A stretch of DNA of 64,000 bases from Pelotomaculum thermopropionicum SI (GCA_000010565.1 AP009389.1:2418001-2482000), one strand, 5' to 3'. Shown: positions 27,292 to 36,385, counted from the first letter of the stretch. Numbers and translations are program-made. Notes: generated by a model not told the origin, from the sequence alone.

Positions 27292-28458
27292 CTACTTCAC
27301 TTCCCGGTACGTTCCACCGGCTATTTGCAGCACCACCGCATCCATCAAGGGATTGCCGTTTTCGTCAAAGGAGAACCTGCCGGTCACACCCCGGTAATCC
27401 TTGATGGCCGCCAGGGCGTCCCTGAACCTGGCGCGGTCGGCGGCGGCCCCCTCGGTCTTCAGGGCCTCGGCCATAATTCCCAGGGCGTCGTAAGACTGGG
27501 CGGCAAACTGGTTCGGGACGGTGTGGTAACGCTTTTTGTACTCCTCCACGAAATCCCGCACCGCCGGGTCGTCTTTGCCGGCATACCAGGGGCTGCCCAC
27601 CAGCGCGCCTTCCGCCGCTTCGCCGGCAATCTTTATCAGTTCGGGATCGTTGAACCCGTTGCCGCCCATCACCGGCAGGTTGATTCCCTGCTGCCTGGCC
27701 TGGATTAAAAGCAGCGCGGCCTCTTTGTACAGGGCGGAAACAGCCAGGGCTTCGGGTTTGGCCGCCGCCACCCTGGTGAGCTGGGCCTGGAAGTTGGTGT
27801 CCCCGTCGGCAAAGGTCTGGGTTTCCACAATGGCGACCCCCTGCTCCCGCAGGGCTTCTTCAAAGGTTTTGGCGGAGCTGACGGCCCAGTCGTTGTTGCT
27901 GGAATACAGCAGGGCCACCCTGTTAAACCCGAGCTTCTCTTTGGACTTGCGCACCGTGATTGGGATGATGTTGTCCTCGGGCAGGGAATTTCTGAACACG
28001 TAAGGGCCGATCTCGCCGATGCCCCTGGCGGTGTTGGAGGTGCCCATGATGACCACCCCGGCTTTGTCGGCCACGGGCCCGGCGGCAAACATTTCGCCGC
28101 TGTTGGTGGGGCCGATGATGGCCAGCACCCGGTCCCTGTTGATGAGTTTTTGCACCGCGTTTATGGCTTCGTTTTTGTCCCCGTGGGAATCCTCAATAAC
28201 GAGGCTGATCTTTCTGCCGTTTATGCCGCCGGCCCCGTTGATTCTGTCCCTGGCGGTTTCCAGCCCCCGCTTGATGGAGACGCCGTAATCGGCCCCGTCA
28301 CCGCTCAAGGTGGCCACGACGCCGATTTTGATTTCCCCTGCCGCGTCATTGGGCGCGCCGCCGCCGGGCCCGGAGGGGGAAGAACAGCCGGCCGTCACCA
28401 GCAGCGCCAAAGATAGGCATATTGATAAGAAAGTCAATATTCTTTTGTTTAAACTCAT
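27292..28458 (-). CDS. livK: Branched-chain amino-acid binding lipoprotein LivK/LivJ type
   Basis: 388 residues with a lipoprotein signal (LLVTAGC). The mature part starts EIKIGVVATLSGDGADYGVS, the usual start of periplasmic binding fold type I proteins, with GGINGRKISLVIEDSHGD, IIGPTNSGEMFAAGPVADKA and SYDALGIMAEALKTEG later. It is the first gene of the LIV operon and would be anchored on the outer face of the membrane. The ligand could be Leu/Ile/Val or another amino acid or amide. Confidence 0.92.
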   Translation of the reverse strand: MSLNKRILTFLSICLSLALLVTAGCSSPSGPGGGAPNDAAGEIKIGVVATLSGDGADYGVSIKRGLETARDRINGAGGINGRKISLVIEDSHGDKNEAINAVQKLINRDRVLAIIGPTNSGEMFAAGPVADKAGVVIMGTSNTARGIGEIGPYVFRNSLPEDNIIPITVRKSKEKLGFNRVALLYSSNNDWAVSSAKTFEEALREQGVAIVETQTFADGDTNFQAQLTRVAAAKPEALAVSALYKEAALLLIQARQQGINLPVMGGNGFNDPELIKIAGEAAEGALVGSPWYAGKDDPAVRDFVEEYKKRYHTVPNQFAAQSYDALGIMAEALKTEGAAADRARFRDALAAIKDYRGVTGRFSFDENGNPLMDAVVLQIAGGTYREVK

Positions 28459-28502
28459 AATTTCTCACCTTTCATAAATTTTCAAGCATTCAGCGACAAA
28501 GG

Positions 28503-29615
28503 TCACTCCCGGTTCAATGACCGGCCTGCCCTTGTTTTGTGTACCCCCTTCCCAGCTTTTATTCCTCTGTTAATGCCATACCTGTCAATGACATGGCATA
28601 ATGCCCGGCGCAGAAAAGACCCGGCATCCTCGGAAGCCAGTTCCTCAAGGGTGAGGCGGGTCAGCGCCGCCAGCACCGCTGTTTTGCCCGCCCGGCCGCG
28701 GATTCTCGCCGCGTTCTTACGATCAAATTCTTCCAGGTTTTCCGAGGCGCTTTTTACCAGGGCTTGCAGGACCCGGAAAGCCCCGTCCGAAAGAGGAGGG
28801 TTTCCCCGGTAATTTTGAAGCCTTCCGCCCTCCCGGTAAACGGGGTAATTTTCCAGCCCTGCAAAGCGCAAAAACCAGCGGGCTTGATAGTGGCCGGCGG
28901 CAGCCACTATCCCCATGTAGTCGGCGATTAACTCGTCCATTATATTGTTGCGCATAGAGGAAAAAAGCCTGAGTGTGAAGTAGTGGGCGCACTCGTGCTC
29001 ACGGCGGATAACAAGTGACGCGCTTCTCCACTCCTCTTCCGTAAGTCCCATATCCGCGGCCGGCACCGCGCTGTACGGCCCGTCGCTTAAAATTATGAAA
29101 CGGTCCTGGTAAAGCTCTTTTTGCGGGATCAGCCGCCCTAATTCTTCCTGCCAGCGTTCTTCGGAGCTGTTTTCCGGATTTATGGCTTCCCACCGCTTTC
29201 TGTATGTAAAAATCCTGTCCCAATTATTGTAACCGGTCACCAGGCTGGCCCCCATTGATTCGGGCAGCGGTGCCGGCTCATTTTTCCTGGTCAGCGCCCG
29301 CACCAGGGTGACGAAGTCCTTCCTGTGCCTGGTGATCAGAATTGGAATTCGCCCGGCCGGAGTCTGGTGTAAAACCAGTTCGAGCTTCCCGGGCCGCTCC
29401 AAAATAAGGCCGGTGGCTTCCGGCAGGCCGTCCGCCGTACCCAGTCTGCGGGTGGCAGCCTGGTAGGAAGCGCTCTGGCTGATCCCTTCCCGGATAGGAA
29501 ACTTAAACTGGATCAGACGCTTCTTTAAAACCTCGTGGACTCCCGCTTCTCCGGCTTCGGCGGCGTAATTTTCCCATGCGGCGACAAAGGGCTCGTCAGG
29601 CAGCGGGAAACTCAC
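28503..29615 (-). CDS. Putative zinc metallopeptidase-like protein, probably 5'-truncated
   Basis: 370 residues from a GTG at 29615. It contains HECAH within IRREHECAHYFTLRLFSS, followed by NIMDELIADYMGIVAA: an HExxH motif with a downstream E...D helix, as in gluzincin-type peptidases. No signal peptide or membrane segment. The open frame continues upstream to about 29757 with plausible coding sense (SGTLSSFGATAPEIEELLSY) but without ATG, GTG or TTG, so the original start seems to have been lost. I do not recognise the family; a cytoplasmic protein of unknown function that may bind zinc is the safest call. Confidence 0.5.
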   Translation of the reverse strand: MSFPLPDEPFVAAWENYAAEAGEAGVHEVLKKRLIQFKFPIREGISQSASYQAATRRLGTADGLPEATGLILERPGKLELVLHQTPAGRIPILITRHRKDFVTLVRALTRKNEPAPLPESMGASLVTGYNNWDRIFTYRKRWEAINPENSSEERWQEELGRLIPQKELYQDRFIILSDGPYSAVPAADMGLTEEEWRSASLVIRREHECAHYFTLRLFSSMRNNIMDELIADYMGIVAAAGHYQARWFLRFAGLENYPVYREGGRLQNYRGNPPLSDGAFRVLQALVKSASENLEEFDRKNAARIRGRAGKTAVLAALTRLTLEELASEDAGSFLRRALCHVIDRYGINRGIKAGKGVHKTRAGRSLNRE

Positions 29616-29757
29616 CGGCCCAATGGAATCGTGCTTAAAAACATTTTTATTGTATGACAGCAGTTCCTCGATCTCCGGCGCCGTGGCGCCGAAAGAAGAG
29701 AGCGTGCCGGACCTGTAATTAAGGCAAATGTTAAAACACCGCCTTCCGGTAACGCTT

Positions 29758-30250
29758 CACTGTTTCAGGAAGCCTTAATTCAACCGAATTTACGAAAAAA
29801 ATTTTATGTAAAAAAACCGGGCAAAAATGACTAAAAAAGTAGTTTATCACGTGGTTCAGAGAAAAGCAAGTTATTCAACCACGCACATAAGAAAAAAAGA
29901 ATCCAGCACTCGGGCACGGGATAACCGGTCAGGATCAAAGTCCGAAACGAAACCGGTTAAATTAATAGACCGGGATAACTTCGATCCCTGCCGTGATTGC
30001 TTTTCTTATTGTTTTTCAGGCCCCTGGAAGTTATTGCAACCACGCATCTGTCACGGAATGGGAAAGGGGAAGGAATTTTGAGCAAGTGTAGGACCCGGCT
30101 CATCCATACTTGCAACAGCCCCCCCGCCGTCAAACCGGCGGGGGCCTCCGACCTTCCCCGTGTGTTTCAATTGTTATGTCCCATTTTAGATTTTCCACCT
30201 GTTTGTTCCTGAATGTTTGCTCATATTCACTAAAACTTTCCTATTGCTGT
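29758..30250. other. AT-rich spacer with one weak plus-strand frame and a hairpin
   Basis: A plus-strand frame at 29827-30081 begins MTKKVVYHVVQRKASYSTTH, faintly like DUF2188 proteins, and ends with FDPCRDCFSYC, echoing the core of the precursor at 6366 (FDPCRDY). Both matches are short and the middle is low-complexity. The bases around 30018-30055 resemble the core region of the precursor at 33243 in inverted orientation. Probably debris. Confidence 0.3.
30121..30144. repeat. GC-rich hairpin of a four-member family
   Basis: CCCCCGCCG-TCAAAC-CGGCGGGGG: a nine-pair perfect stem without a T-run. It lies 107 bases past the end of the Nif11 precursor gene and may end that transcript. Confidence 0.5.
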
Positions 30251-30832
30251 TTATGCATCTATTCCTACTCCTAAACCAACTCCTACCACTACTCCTGCTA
30301 CTCCTGCTAACACTGCTCCTGCTACTCCTGCCGCTGCTACTCCTAAAACCACTCCCGGCCATACCCCGCCGGCCACCTGCTCCAGTTCTTCCTCGCTCAA
30401 CTCATCGGATTGTTCCAGCATCTGGCTTCCGAACTCCTCCAGGTCCTGCTCGTCGAACTCAAAACCATGCTCTCTGGCATAGGCGATGATGGCCCCGGGG
30501 TCGCTAAAGCCGATTTCCTGCACTTTTTTGGCTATCTCCGCATTTTCGCCAACCAGTTGCACAAACCTGTGCAGGTTTCGCATTCCCGGCCGCTGTTCCT
30601 TATCCGCGGCGGCGGCAGCCTTTTCCAGGTTCTTTTTGATCCTGGCCCCATAGAGCTCCGTAACTTTATTCATAACTTCCTCCAGTTCCCGCCGGTCAAA
30701 TTCATAGCCCAGTTCCCGGGCATAGGCGGCTATGGCTTCCAGATTTTCAACGCCCACCTCCTTCACTTTATTGGCCGCTTCTTCATTCTCCGCAAGAAAT
30801 TGCATAAACCTGTTCAGATCCTCAACGCTCAT
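30251..30832 (-). CDS. RiPP precursor with two Nif11 leader domains and a hydrophobic core
   Basis: 193 residues. Two Nif11-type domains stand in tandem: residues 1-60 (MSVEDLNRFMQFLAENEEAA ... AYARELGYEFDRRELEEV) and about 83-130 (RNLHRFVQLVGENAEIAKKV ... AYAREHGFEFDEQDLEEF). A final ELSEEELEQVAGG (144-156) is the cleavage region. The 37-residue core has no Cys, Ser, Thr or Lys and is made of Val, Ala, Gly, Leu with one Trp and two Pro/Ile-type breaks. With the PoyD-type epimerase next door, D-amino-acid introduction is the likely modification. The core could form a membrane-active helix. Its partner precursor is at 32587. Confidence 0.88.
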   Translation of the reverse strand: MSVEDLNRFMQFLAENEEAANKVKEVGVENLEAIAAYARELGYEFDRRELEEVMNKVTELYGARIKKNLEKAAAAADKEQRPGMRNLHRFVQLVGENAEIAKKVQEIGFSDPGAIIAYAREHGFEFDEQDLEEFGSQMLEQSDELSEEELEQVAGGVWPGVVLGVAAAGVAGAVLAGVAGVVVGVGLGVGIDA

Positions 30833-31030
30833 TACCTGATTCCTCCTTTTTTAAAAATTACAGGGTTGCTTCAAAATCCTGCCGGCAACAACAATACAGG
30901 TGAGTTAACGGCTTTATTTTCCAACACATAGTAAAATATAGGAACTTGACATACCCTTTTTAAATTATCATAGCTTATGATAGTAGCCACGTATAACGGA
31001 GGCGCTTTATAGAGGAGAGGGGCGTGTCCC

Positions 31031-32500
31031 CTATCCACAATAAACCTCGTCGATAAAGCCGTCGTCGAAAAGCTTTTGGACCACTGTTCTTAACACGACG
31101 GGATTCACCCCGTGCTCTTTCACCAGTCGTCCGGTTATCTGAGCATAGGTACTCTCCCCCGCGGCGATAAGCTCTCCCAGGGGACCGCATTTTTCCCTGG
31201 ACTTGAAGTAATGTCTCTGGCTGGGGGTCAACAAGTCAAACCCCTCCTCCGTGGGGCGGAATACCATGTCGTCCCTGAAACGCAGCGGTTTATCCGGGGG
31301 AGGGGACAGGAACATGCTGCGTTCCACCATTGCCTGGATGACTTCCGGGAAATCGTTCTCATCGGTGTAGACAGCTTCGTCAAACACCCGGTAGCCATAC
31401 GGCCATTTTTTACTGGTAAAGCACGGGCTGAAAAGCTGGATGGTTTTGTTCACCAGGTTGATGTGAAAGCCGCTGGCGCAGGAGATGGATCCCTGGGGGA
31501 TGATGAGTTCCTCCCTGTTTTTAATGTCCCGCTCCCCTCTAAGGCCATCAATTTCCTTCAGGATACGCCCGCCGGCGACCTTTTGCCTCGGGTGCTCCTT
31601 CATCTGCATCAACAGTTGTATGTACTGCAGTTCCCGCGGGCTGAAAGCGTCGTGGATTTTATCCAGCATGTCCACGGACAGTACGCTTAAGCGGGGCCAG
31701 GGGTAGGGGCCTTTCATATAATAGTCGAGCAGTTGGCGCACCCAGGGAATATCGTCCCCCACGGCTGTGGAAGTGCAGAGGACGGCCCCCGTGAGTTCTT
31801 CGTAGTCCTTGAGAAAATCAATGTAGTTGGGGTTGTCATGGGGTTCGGAGCAGTAATAGGGCAGGGCCAGGGCCGCCTGCTCTTTTCCGAACAGGTCGAT
31901 ACAATGCTGAATAATGCGGCGGAAATAATCGCGCCGGGTATGATAGTCCAGAATTCCTTTCAGTTTTTTGGCGGCAAAGGAGCAAAACCAGCAGCCCACG
32001 CTGCAGCCGTCGCTCAATTCAAAGGCAAATACCGCGTGGCTGATCTGGTAGCCGAAAGCGCCCAGTTCGCTTTTTGTGGCGGCAATACGCCTTTTTCGCC
32101 AGGCGGCGAATTTTTTATTCTGCGGAACAGGAAGAGAATCATATTTACACGGGCAGGAACAGATTTTTTGCAGGTGCCTGCCCCACAGCTTCAAGAGGGG
32201 GTACCGGTCGGCAATCTCCCATATTTCCGGATTGAGCTGGTCCGCACGGTTTTTCAGCATGGCGATCATATACGCACAGGCTTTATCCGGCACTTCCCAG
32301 AGGAAAGCTACATCCTGCAGGTCAAAGGTGACGCCTGTGCTTTTAAGCCTTTCCTTTTGGGCGGGGGTTATTTCGTTTTTCGTTACCGCCTCCCTGAAAG
32401 TTATATCTCCATCGATGCGCTCAAAGAACCGCTTTAACTGGACCAGCTGGTTGATTTCATTTTCCGTAAAGGATTCATACATTTTTTCATATTCATTCAT
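31031..32500 (-). CDS. PoyD-type radical SAM peptide epimerase
   Basis: 489 residues from ATG 32500, behind GGCGAGG; an upstream GTG at 32512 would overlap that site. The cluster-binding motif reads DGCSVGCWFCSFAA, the Cx3Cx2C version with GCWFC that marks the RiPP amino-acid epimerase family of PoyD and OspD. Other conserved parts are YHTRRDYFRRII, LPYYCSEPHDNPNYIDFLKD and ISCASGFHINLVN (auxiliary Cys). These enzymes abstract an alpha-hydrogen with a 5'-deoxyadenosyl radical and return it to the other face, converting L- to D-residues, guided by the leader. Two double-Nif11 precursors flank it on the same strand. Confidence 0.88.
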   Translation of the reverse strand: MNEYEKMYESFTENEINQLVQLKRFFERIDGDITFREAVTKNEITPAQKERLKSTGVTFDLQDVAFLWEVPDKACAYMIAMLKNRADQLNPEIWEIADRYPLLKLWGRHLQKICSCPCKYDSLPVPQNKKFAAWRKRRIAATKSELGAFGYQISHAVFAFELSDGCSVGCWFCSFAAKKLKGILDYHTRRDYFRRIIQHCIDLFGKEQAALALPYYCSEPHDNPNYIDFLKDYEELTGAVLCTSTAVGDDIPWVRQLLDYYMKGPYPWPRLSVLSVDMLDKIHDAFSPRELQYIQLLMQMKEHPRQKVAGGRILKEIDGLRGERDIKNREELIIPQGSISCASGFHINLVNKTIQLFSPCFTSKKWPYGYRVFDEAVYTDENDFPEVIQAMVERSMFLSPPPDKPLRFRDDMVFRPTEEGFDLLTPSQRHYFKSREKCGPLGELIAAGESTYAQITGRLVKEHGVNPVVLRTVVQKLFDDGFIDEVYCG

Positions 32501-32586
32501 GCTGCAATGCACCTCGCCGGGTTTCTATGTTTTTATTCAAACACCTGTCCCTGTTTGTTCCGATGAGCCGCGCCTATACATTATAA

Positions 32587-33150
32587 TTATTCTCCTATTG
32601 CTGTCACTACGGCCGTTGCTAGTCCCGCTCCTGCCAATACCACTCCAGCAACCACTACCCCGGCTAATACGACCGCCGCCGTCCATCCGCCGGCCACCTG
32701 GTCCAGTTCTTCCTCGCTGAGTTCATCTGATTTTTCCAGCATCCGGCTGCCGAACTCCCCCAGGTCCCGCTCGTCGAACTCAAAACCGTGCTCTTTGGCA
32801 TAGGCGATAATAGCCTTGGGATCGTCAAGACCGATTTCCTGCACCTTTTTGGCTATATCCGCGTTTTCCCCCACCAGCTGCACAAACCTGTGCAGGTTTC
32901 GCATCCCCGGCCGCTGTTCCTTATCCGCGGCGGCGGCCTTTTCCAGATTCTTTTTGATCCTGGCCCTGTTCAGATCCGCAACCTTGCTTCTCAGTTCTTC
33001 CAGTTCCCGCCGGTCAAATTCATAGCCCAGTTCCCGGCCATAGGCGGCTATAGCTTCCAGATTTTCAACGCCTATCTCCTTCACTTTTCCGGCCGCCTCT
33101 TCATTTTCCGCAAGAAACTGCATAAATTTGTTCAGTCCCTCAATGCTCAT
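32587..33150 (-). CDS. RiPP precursor with two Nif11 leader domains, second paralogue
   Basis: 187 residues, about 80% identical to the precursor at 30251 over the two Nif11 domains (1-60 and about 82-130). The leader ends EELDQVAGG at 147-155. The 32-residue core starts WTAAVVLAGVVVAGVV and is again Cys-free and Val/Ala/Gly-rich but has a different sequence and three Thr. It is the first gene of the precursor-epimerase-precursor set. The strong leader conservation with core divergence supports a shared epimerase. Confidence 0.88.
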   Translation of the reverse strand: MSIEGLNKFMQFLAENEEAAGKVKEIGVENLEAIAAYGRELGYEFDRRELEELRSKVADLNRARIKKNLEKAAAADKEQRPGMRNLHRFVQLVGENADIAKKVQEIGLDDPKAIIAYAKEHGFEFDERDLGEFGSRMLEKSDELSEEELDQVAGGWTAAVVLAGVVVAGVVLAGAGLATAVVTAIGE

Positions 33151-33242
33151 TACTTGATTCCTTCCTGGATTAATTTATCACCGGTGACAATAAAGCTGGT
33201 TGGTCATTGTTCCAGCCGTTTAAACGGTTCTCAGATCCTGCA

Positions 33243-33593
33243 CTAAATTTTCATCCACGTTTCGCAGCGCATCGGACACCGGACGGCCGGACAGTCGACA
33301 CCGCATTGTGGCGGCACCTGGAAGTTATTGTAACCACCACCTGCCACAGAATCTAATTGTTCATCATTCAATAACTGTTCTTCGGGATTGACCGGCAGGA
33401 CCAGGTAGAGCACCCGGGCCGGCTCTTCAACTACCTTAACCTCTACTTCTTCGGGGACTTGAACGCCTAATTGTCCCAGGGCTTCTTTGGGATTGTCCAG
33501 CAAAGCTTTCTTGAAGTCATTGTCTTCCCGGGCTTTCTTGACGATTTCCTTTTCAAGCTCCGCGCGGGTTATGGTTCTATTGCCTTTATCTAT
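33243..33593 (-). CDS. NHLP-family precursor with an ATA codon at the start position
   Basis: The leader reads DKGNRTITRAELEKEIVKKA with NDFKKALLDNP, VQVPEEVEVKVVEEP, YLVLPVNPEEQLLNDEQLDS and VAGGG, and the 30-residue core has four cysteines (QCGVDCPAVRCPMRC). Behind an excellent AAAAGGAGG the codon where ATG is expected is ATA (33591-33593). There is no ATG, GTG or TTG before 33503, which is already 30 codons into the leader. Either it is silenced by a start-codon mutation or it uses a rare ATA start. It is the first open frame upstream of the epimerase locus. Confidence 0.7.
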   Translation of the reverse strand: MDKGNRTITRAELEKEIVKKAREDNDFKKALLDNPKEALGQLGVQVPEEVEVKVVEEPARVLYLVLPVNPEEQLLNDEQLDSVAGGGYNNFQVPPQCGVDCPAVRCPMRCETWMKI

Positions 33594-33716
33594 GCTTTTT
33601 CACCTCCTTTTCTATGAGAATCAGTTTTGACTTTTACCGGTAATACGAGATTTGTCATGAGAGTATTACATAAGTATTTCTTTTCTCTGAAAAGGTTTTA
33701 AAAAAAAGCCGCTGGG
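33594..33716. other. Upstream region of the ATA-start precursor
   Basis: AT-rich; probable promoter region, no distinct boxes assigned. No motif copy is evident. Confidence 0.35.
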
Positions 33717-35337
33717 CGGATCTATAAAACGATCAAGTCCTAATTCTTGTGTAAAATTCCTCAGTCAGAAAAAGACTGACATAGTTAAGAATAACATTAC
33801 TCATTTGAACACCGCAGCTAAAATTATCCATTTCGCCGCCAGGCATAAGCCGAAGTTAAAGGATTAGTCTTCGCTACGCAGACATATGACAGCGACAGCC
33901 GACTGACATTGCTGGGATTGATTAACAAGCGACGTTCAAAAGTAAAACCATATTGCCATTTTAGATTTTACCGGATATAAGCAACATTGTTTTGATGACG
34001 GTCATGTTTTTGTTCCTTTTGCCACTGAAGATACTCGGCCATATCTAGATACTTTTTACCGGCTGCCCACTTGTCGTCGATTTCCATGAGTAAAGCTCCG
34101 ATTAAACGAACTACCGATTCTCTGTTCGGGAAAATGCGAATGACACGTTCCCGGCGCCGGACTTCTTCGATCAGGCGCTCAACACCGTTTGTAGTGCGCA
34201 GCCGGAGGCGATATTTTTCCGGTAGTACAAGCACTGCCGTAGCATCATCAAAGCCCATTTCAAGTACCCGCATGGCCCTAGGCGCCTTTTTCTCAAATGC
34301 CTCCAGGGTTTGGTTCAATAATAGCCGGGCGCTGCCGATATCCGGAGCATCCAAAATGGCCCTCAAGCGCGGGTAAAGTTCTTCCTTTACAGATTTGGGC
34401 GCAGAGTCCATGATATTACGCATAAAGTGGGTCTGGCAGCGTTGCCAGGTAACTCCCTGGAAGTGATTGCGAACAGCCTTTACCAAACCGCTATGGTCAT
34501 CTGACACTACCAGGTCGACACCGCGCAGGTTACGGTTTTTAAGCCAAGAGAAAAATTCGCTCCAACTGGCTTCGGATTCACTGTCGCCAAGCATAATGCC
34601 TAAAACTTCCCGGTATCCTTCGGTGTTTAGGCCGATGGCGATCATGACACCCCGGGAGCGGACGCGCCCATCTTCACGAACTTTGAGCACCAAAGCGTCT
34701 ACCAATATAAAAGGGTAGCGCATTTCCCGCAAGTCCCGGTTATTCCAAGAGATAACCAGCGGGTCCAGTTTCTTGCATAAGTCTGAGACAGTGGACTTGG
34801 AAAATTCGGCGCCACACAGTTCTTCTGTGATCTGGCTGATTTTTCGGGTAGAGACCCCGTTGATTACCATTTCCATCAGGGTCAGCACCAGGGCCTGTTC
34901 GCTGCGCTGGTACCGGGCGAACATTTCGGTGGAAAACTGACCGTTGCGGAAACGCGGTACTCTTAAGGTTATGGTTCCTACCCGGGTTGTCAGTTGGTGC
35001 GGGTATGTGCCGTTGCGATATCCCTTTCTTTCATCGGTGCGTTCGTATGGCCCGGCTTGAAGCTGCTCGGTGGCTTGAGCCTGTAAAATCTGGTTCAATA
35101 CGGATTCCAGCAGGGCTGCTATACCGGAATCTTTGTTATTACTTAAAAATAGTTGGTGCAAAAGTTCCTGATTTACGGTAATCTGATATTGAGCCATGCA
35201 AATTCCTCCTCTTAGAATGTTTGTTTGTCCAACTTCTATTCTAACTGAGGAATTTGTAAATGGCTCCCACCATTTTTCAGGAAACCGATTTTACACAATT
35301 ATACGGACTTAACTTATAAAACACGGATCTATAAAAC
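33717..35337. mobile_element. IS256-family insertion sequence with flanking direct repeats
   Basis: The element around the transposase gene has imperfect terminal inverted repeats: AAGTCCTAATTCTTGTGTAA at 33735 and, inverted at 35310, AAGTCCGTATAATTGTGTAA. The 14-bp sequence CGGATCTATAAAAC lies outside each end (33717-33730 and 35324-35337). That is longer than the 8-9 bp duplication usual for IS256 elements, so the exact ends are uncertain. Confidence 0.8.
33968..35197 (-). CDS. IS256-family (Mutator-type) transposase
   Basis: 409 residues, the usual length; ATG 35197 follows AGGAGG. Conserved features are ERKGYRNGTYPHQLTTRVGT, the first catalytic Asp in RYPFILVDALVLKVR, the second in DLVVSDDHSGLVKAV, the CQTHFMRN C/H pair and the Glu in LRTTNGVERLIEEVRRRERV. 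The frame is intact, so the element could be active. It is the only complete insertion sequence in the window and separates the epimerase locus from the second decarboxylase/deaminase block. Confidence 0.95.
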   Translation of the reverse strand: MAQYQITVNQELLHQLFLSNNKDSGIAALLESVLNQILQAQATEQLQAGPYERTDERKGYRNGTYPHQLTTRVGTITLRVPRFRNGQFSTEMFARYQRSEQALVLTLMEMVINGVSTRKISQITEELCGAEFSKSTVSDLCKKLDPLVISWNNRDLREMRYPFILVDALVLKVREDGRVRSRGVMIAIGLNTEGYREVLGIMLGDSESEASWSEFFSWLKNRNLRGVDLVVSDDHSGLVKAVRNHFQGVTWQRCQTHFMRNIMDSAPKSVKEELYPRLRAILDAPDIGSARLLLNQTLEAFEKKAPRAMRVLEMGFDDATAVLVLPEKYRLRLRTTNGVERLIEEVRRRERVIRIFPNRESVVRLIGALLMEIDDKWAAGKKYLDMAEYLQWQKEQKHDRHQNNVAYIR

Positions 35338-35438
35338 ACCGGCAGGGTGGAAGTCCTGGCGGAATGTGAGAATGGCTGGCAGGGGACGGGGCATATGCCG
35401 TTAGCGAAACAAAAAACAGGGATAATATCTATCCCTGC
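35338..35438. other. Spacer between the IS and the decarboxylase
   Basis: Holds the terminator described separately; no gene. Confidence 0.5.
35415..35438 (-). terminator. Rho-independent terminator of the decarboxylase gene
   Basis: On the minus strand GGCAGGGATA-GATA-TTATCCCTG forms a stem of about nine pairs followed by TTTTTTG. It is the first sequence past the stop of the gene at 35445 and lies outside the duplicated block, so copy 1 lacks it. Confidence 0.75.
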
Positions 35439-35444
35439 CTTTTA

Positions 35445-36260
35445 TTAGGACTCGGCTTTTTTTAACTCCTCCGTTCGGCCGGTGGTCAAATCGGCTTTGG
35501 CGAAATCACTGCCGGCCGGCAGCGTCATGTAAAACCCACGGGTTTGATCCATCTGTAACGTCCCTTCTTGCAAGCTGCATTCCAGCAGGTGGCCCCCCTG
35601 CCGGCGGTCCTCAGTAACAAAATGCAGATGATAGCCGGGCACATTGAGGCCCTCTATGTACGGCGGGCAGTAAAAGCCAACCACACTTCCCCTGACATTG
35701 CGCATTTCAAACACCGGCTGGTTTTTGGTAACTTCCGCCAGAGGGGGATAGGGTTTTGCCTGCTCAGGCACGCTTCTGGTTTTCACATAAGGGAATGTGC
35801 CGTCGATACGAATGGCGTAAAACATATTCCGGTTGGCGATCAGCCCGTCCAGCAACCGCTGCAGATGAGAGTAATCAGCCAATTCCTTCACCTGTTGCGT
35901 CCGGTCGGAGCTGAAAAAGGTGACTGCGGCAAAAGGAGTTTTTTCCCCGTCCGGGGCGGGAAGGACTTTTCCGTCCGCCTTCACCTGCAGGATAATCCCG
36001 TCCACCACGACCATTTCCCCATCCAGCCCGTCAAAGGTCCCGACACCCAGGTCGCCATGTTTTTTCAATTCACCGCAGGTCACTTCCCCGTCATAGAGCC
36101 CTTGCAGCAGGGCATTTATGGTAGACACCTGAAAAACAGTGTCTTCAGGAGGGCCTGCTTCCCGCAGCTTTTCAGATTTTCCGGCCTGAGCGCATCCAGC
36201 CAGGGCCAGCAGCGCCGCCAGCAGCATGGCGGCAATCACATGGTACAAATGTCTCGTCAC
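35445..36260 (-). CDS. Alpha-acetolactate decarboxylase, lipoprotein form
   Basis: 271 residues, GTG start at 36260 behind GGAGG. A lipoprotein signal (AALLALAGC) precedes the enzyme domain, which is unusual since most AlsD/BudA proteins are cytoplasmic. Family residues: INALLQGLYDGE, GDLGVGTFDGLDGEMVVVDG, FYAIRIDGTFPYVKTRSVPE, VVGFYCPPYIEGLNVPGYHL, then HF and GGH (zinc-binding His). It converts acetolactate to acetoin with loss of CO2. No acetolactate synthase is nearby. A terminator follows directly. Confidence 0.9.
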   Translation of the reverse strand: MTRHLYHVIAAMLLAALLALAGCAQAGKSEKLREAGPPEDTVFQVSTINALLQGLYDGEVTCGELKKHGDLGVGTFDGLDGEMVVVDGIILQVKADGKVLPAPDGEKTPFAAVTFFSSDRTQQVKELADYSHLQRLLDGLIANRNMFYAIRIDGTFPYVKTRSVPEQAKPYPPLAEVTKNQPVFEMRNVRGSVVGFYCPPYIEGLNVPGYHLHFVTEDRRQGGHLLECSLQEGTLQMDQTRGFYMTLPAGSDFAKADLTTGRTEELKKAES

Positions 36261-36385
36261 CGGTTCTTACCTCCTTGCCGGTTCATTTTGTCTTGAATTA
36301 TTCTCCGTCATTCTCCGTCAGTCAGGCGGCACTCCTGCCGGTGCCCGGCAAGCCGCCCGTCGTGCCGGGTAAAAAAACGGTTCAG

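Noticed and set aside
29827..30081. DUF2188-like plus-strand gene
   Set aside because: Only the first eight residues resemble the family; the rest is low-complexity and the ribosome-binding site is weak. Left as debris.
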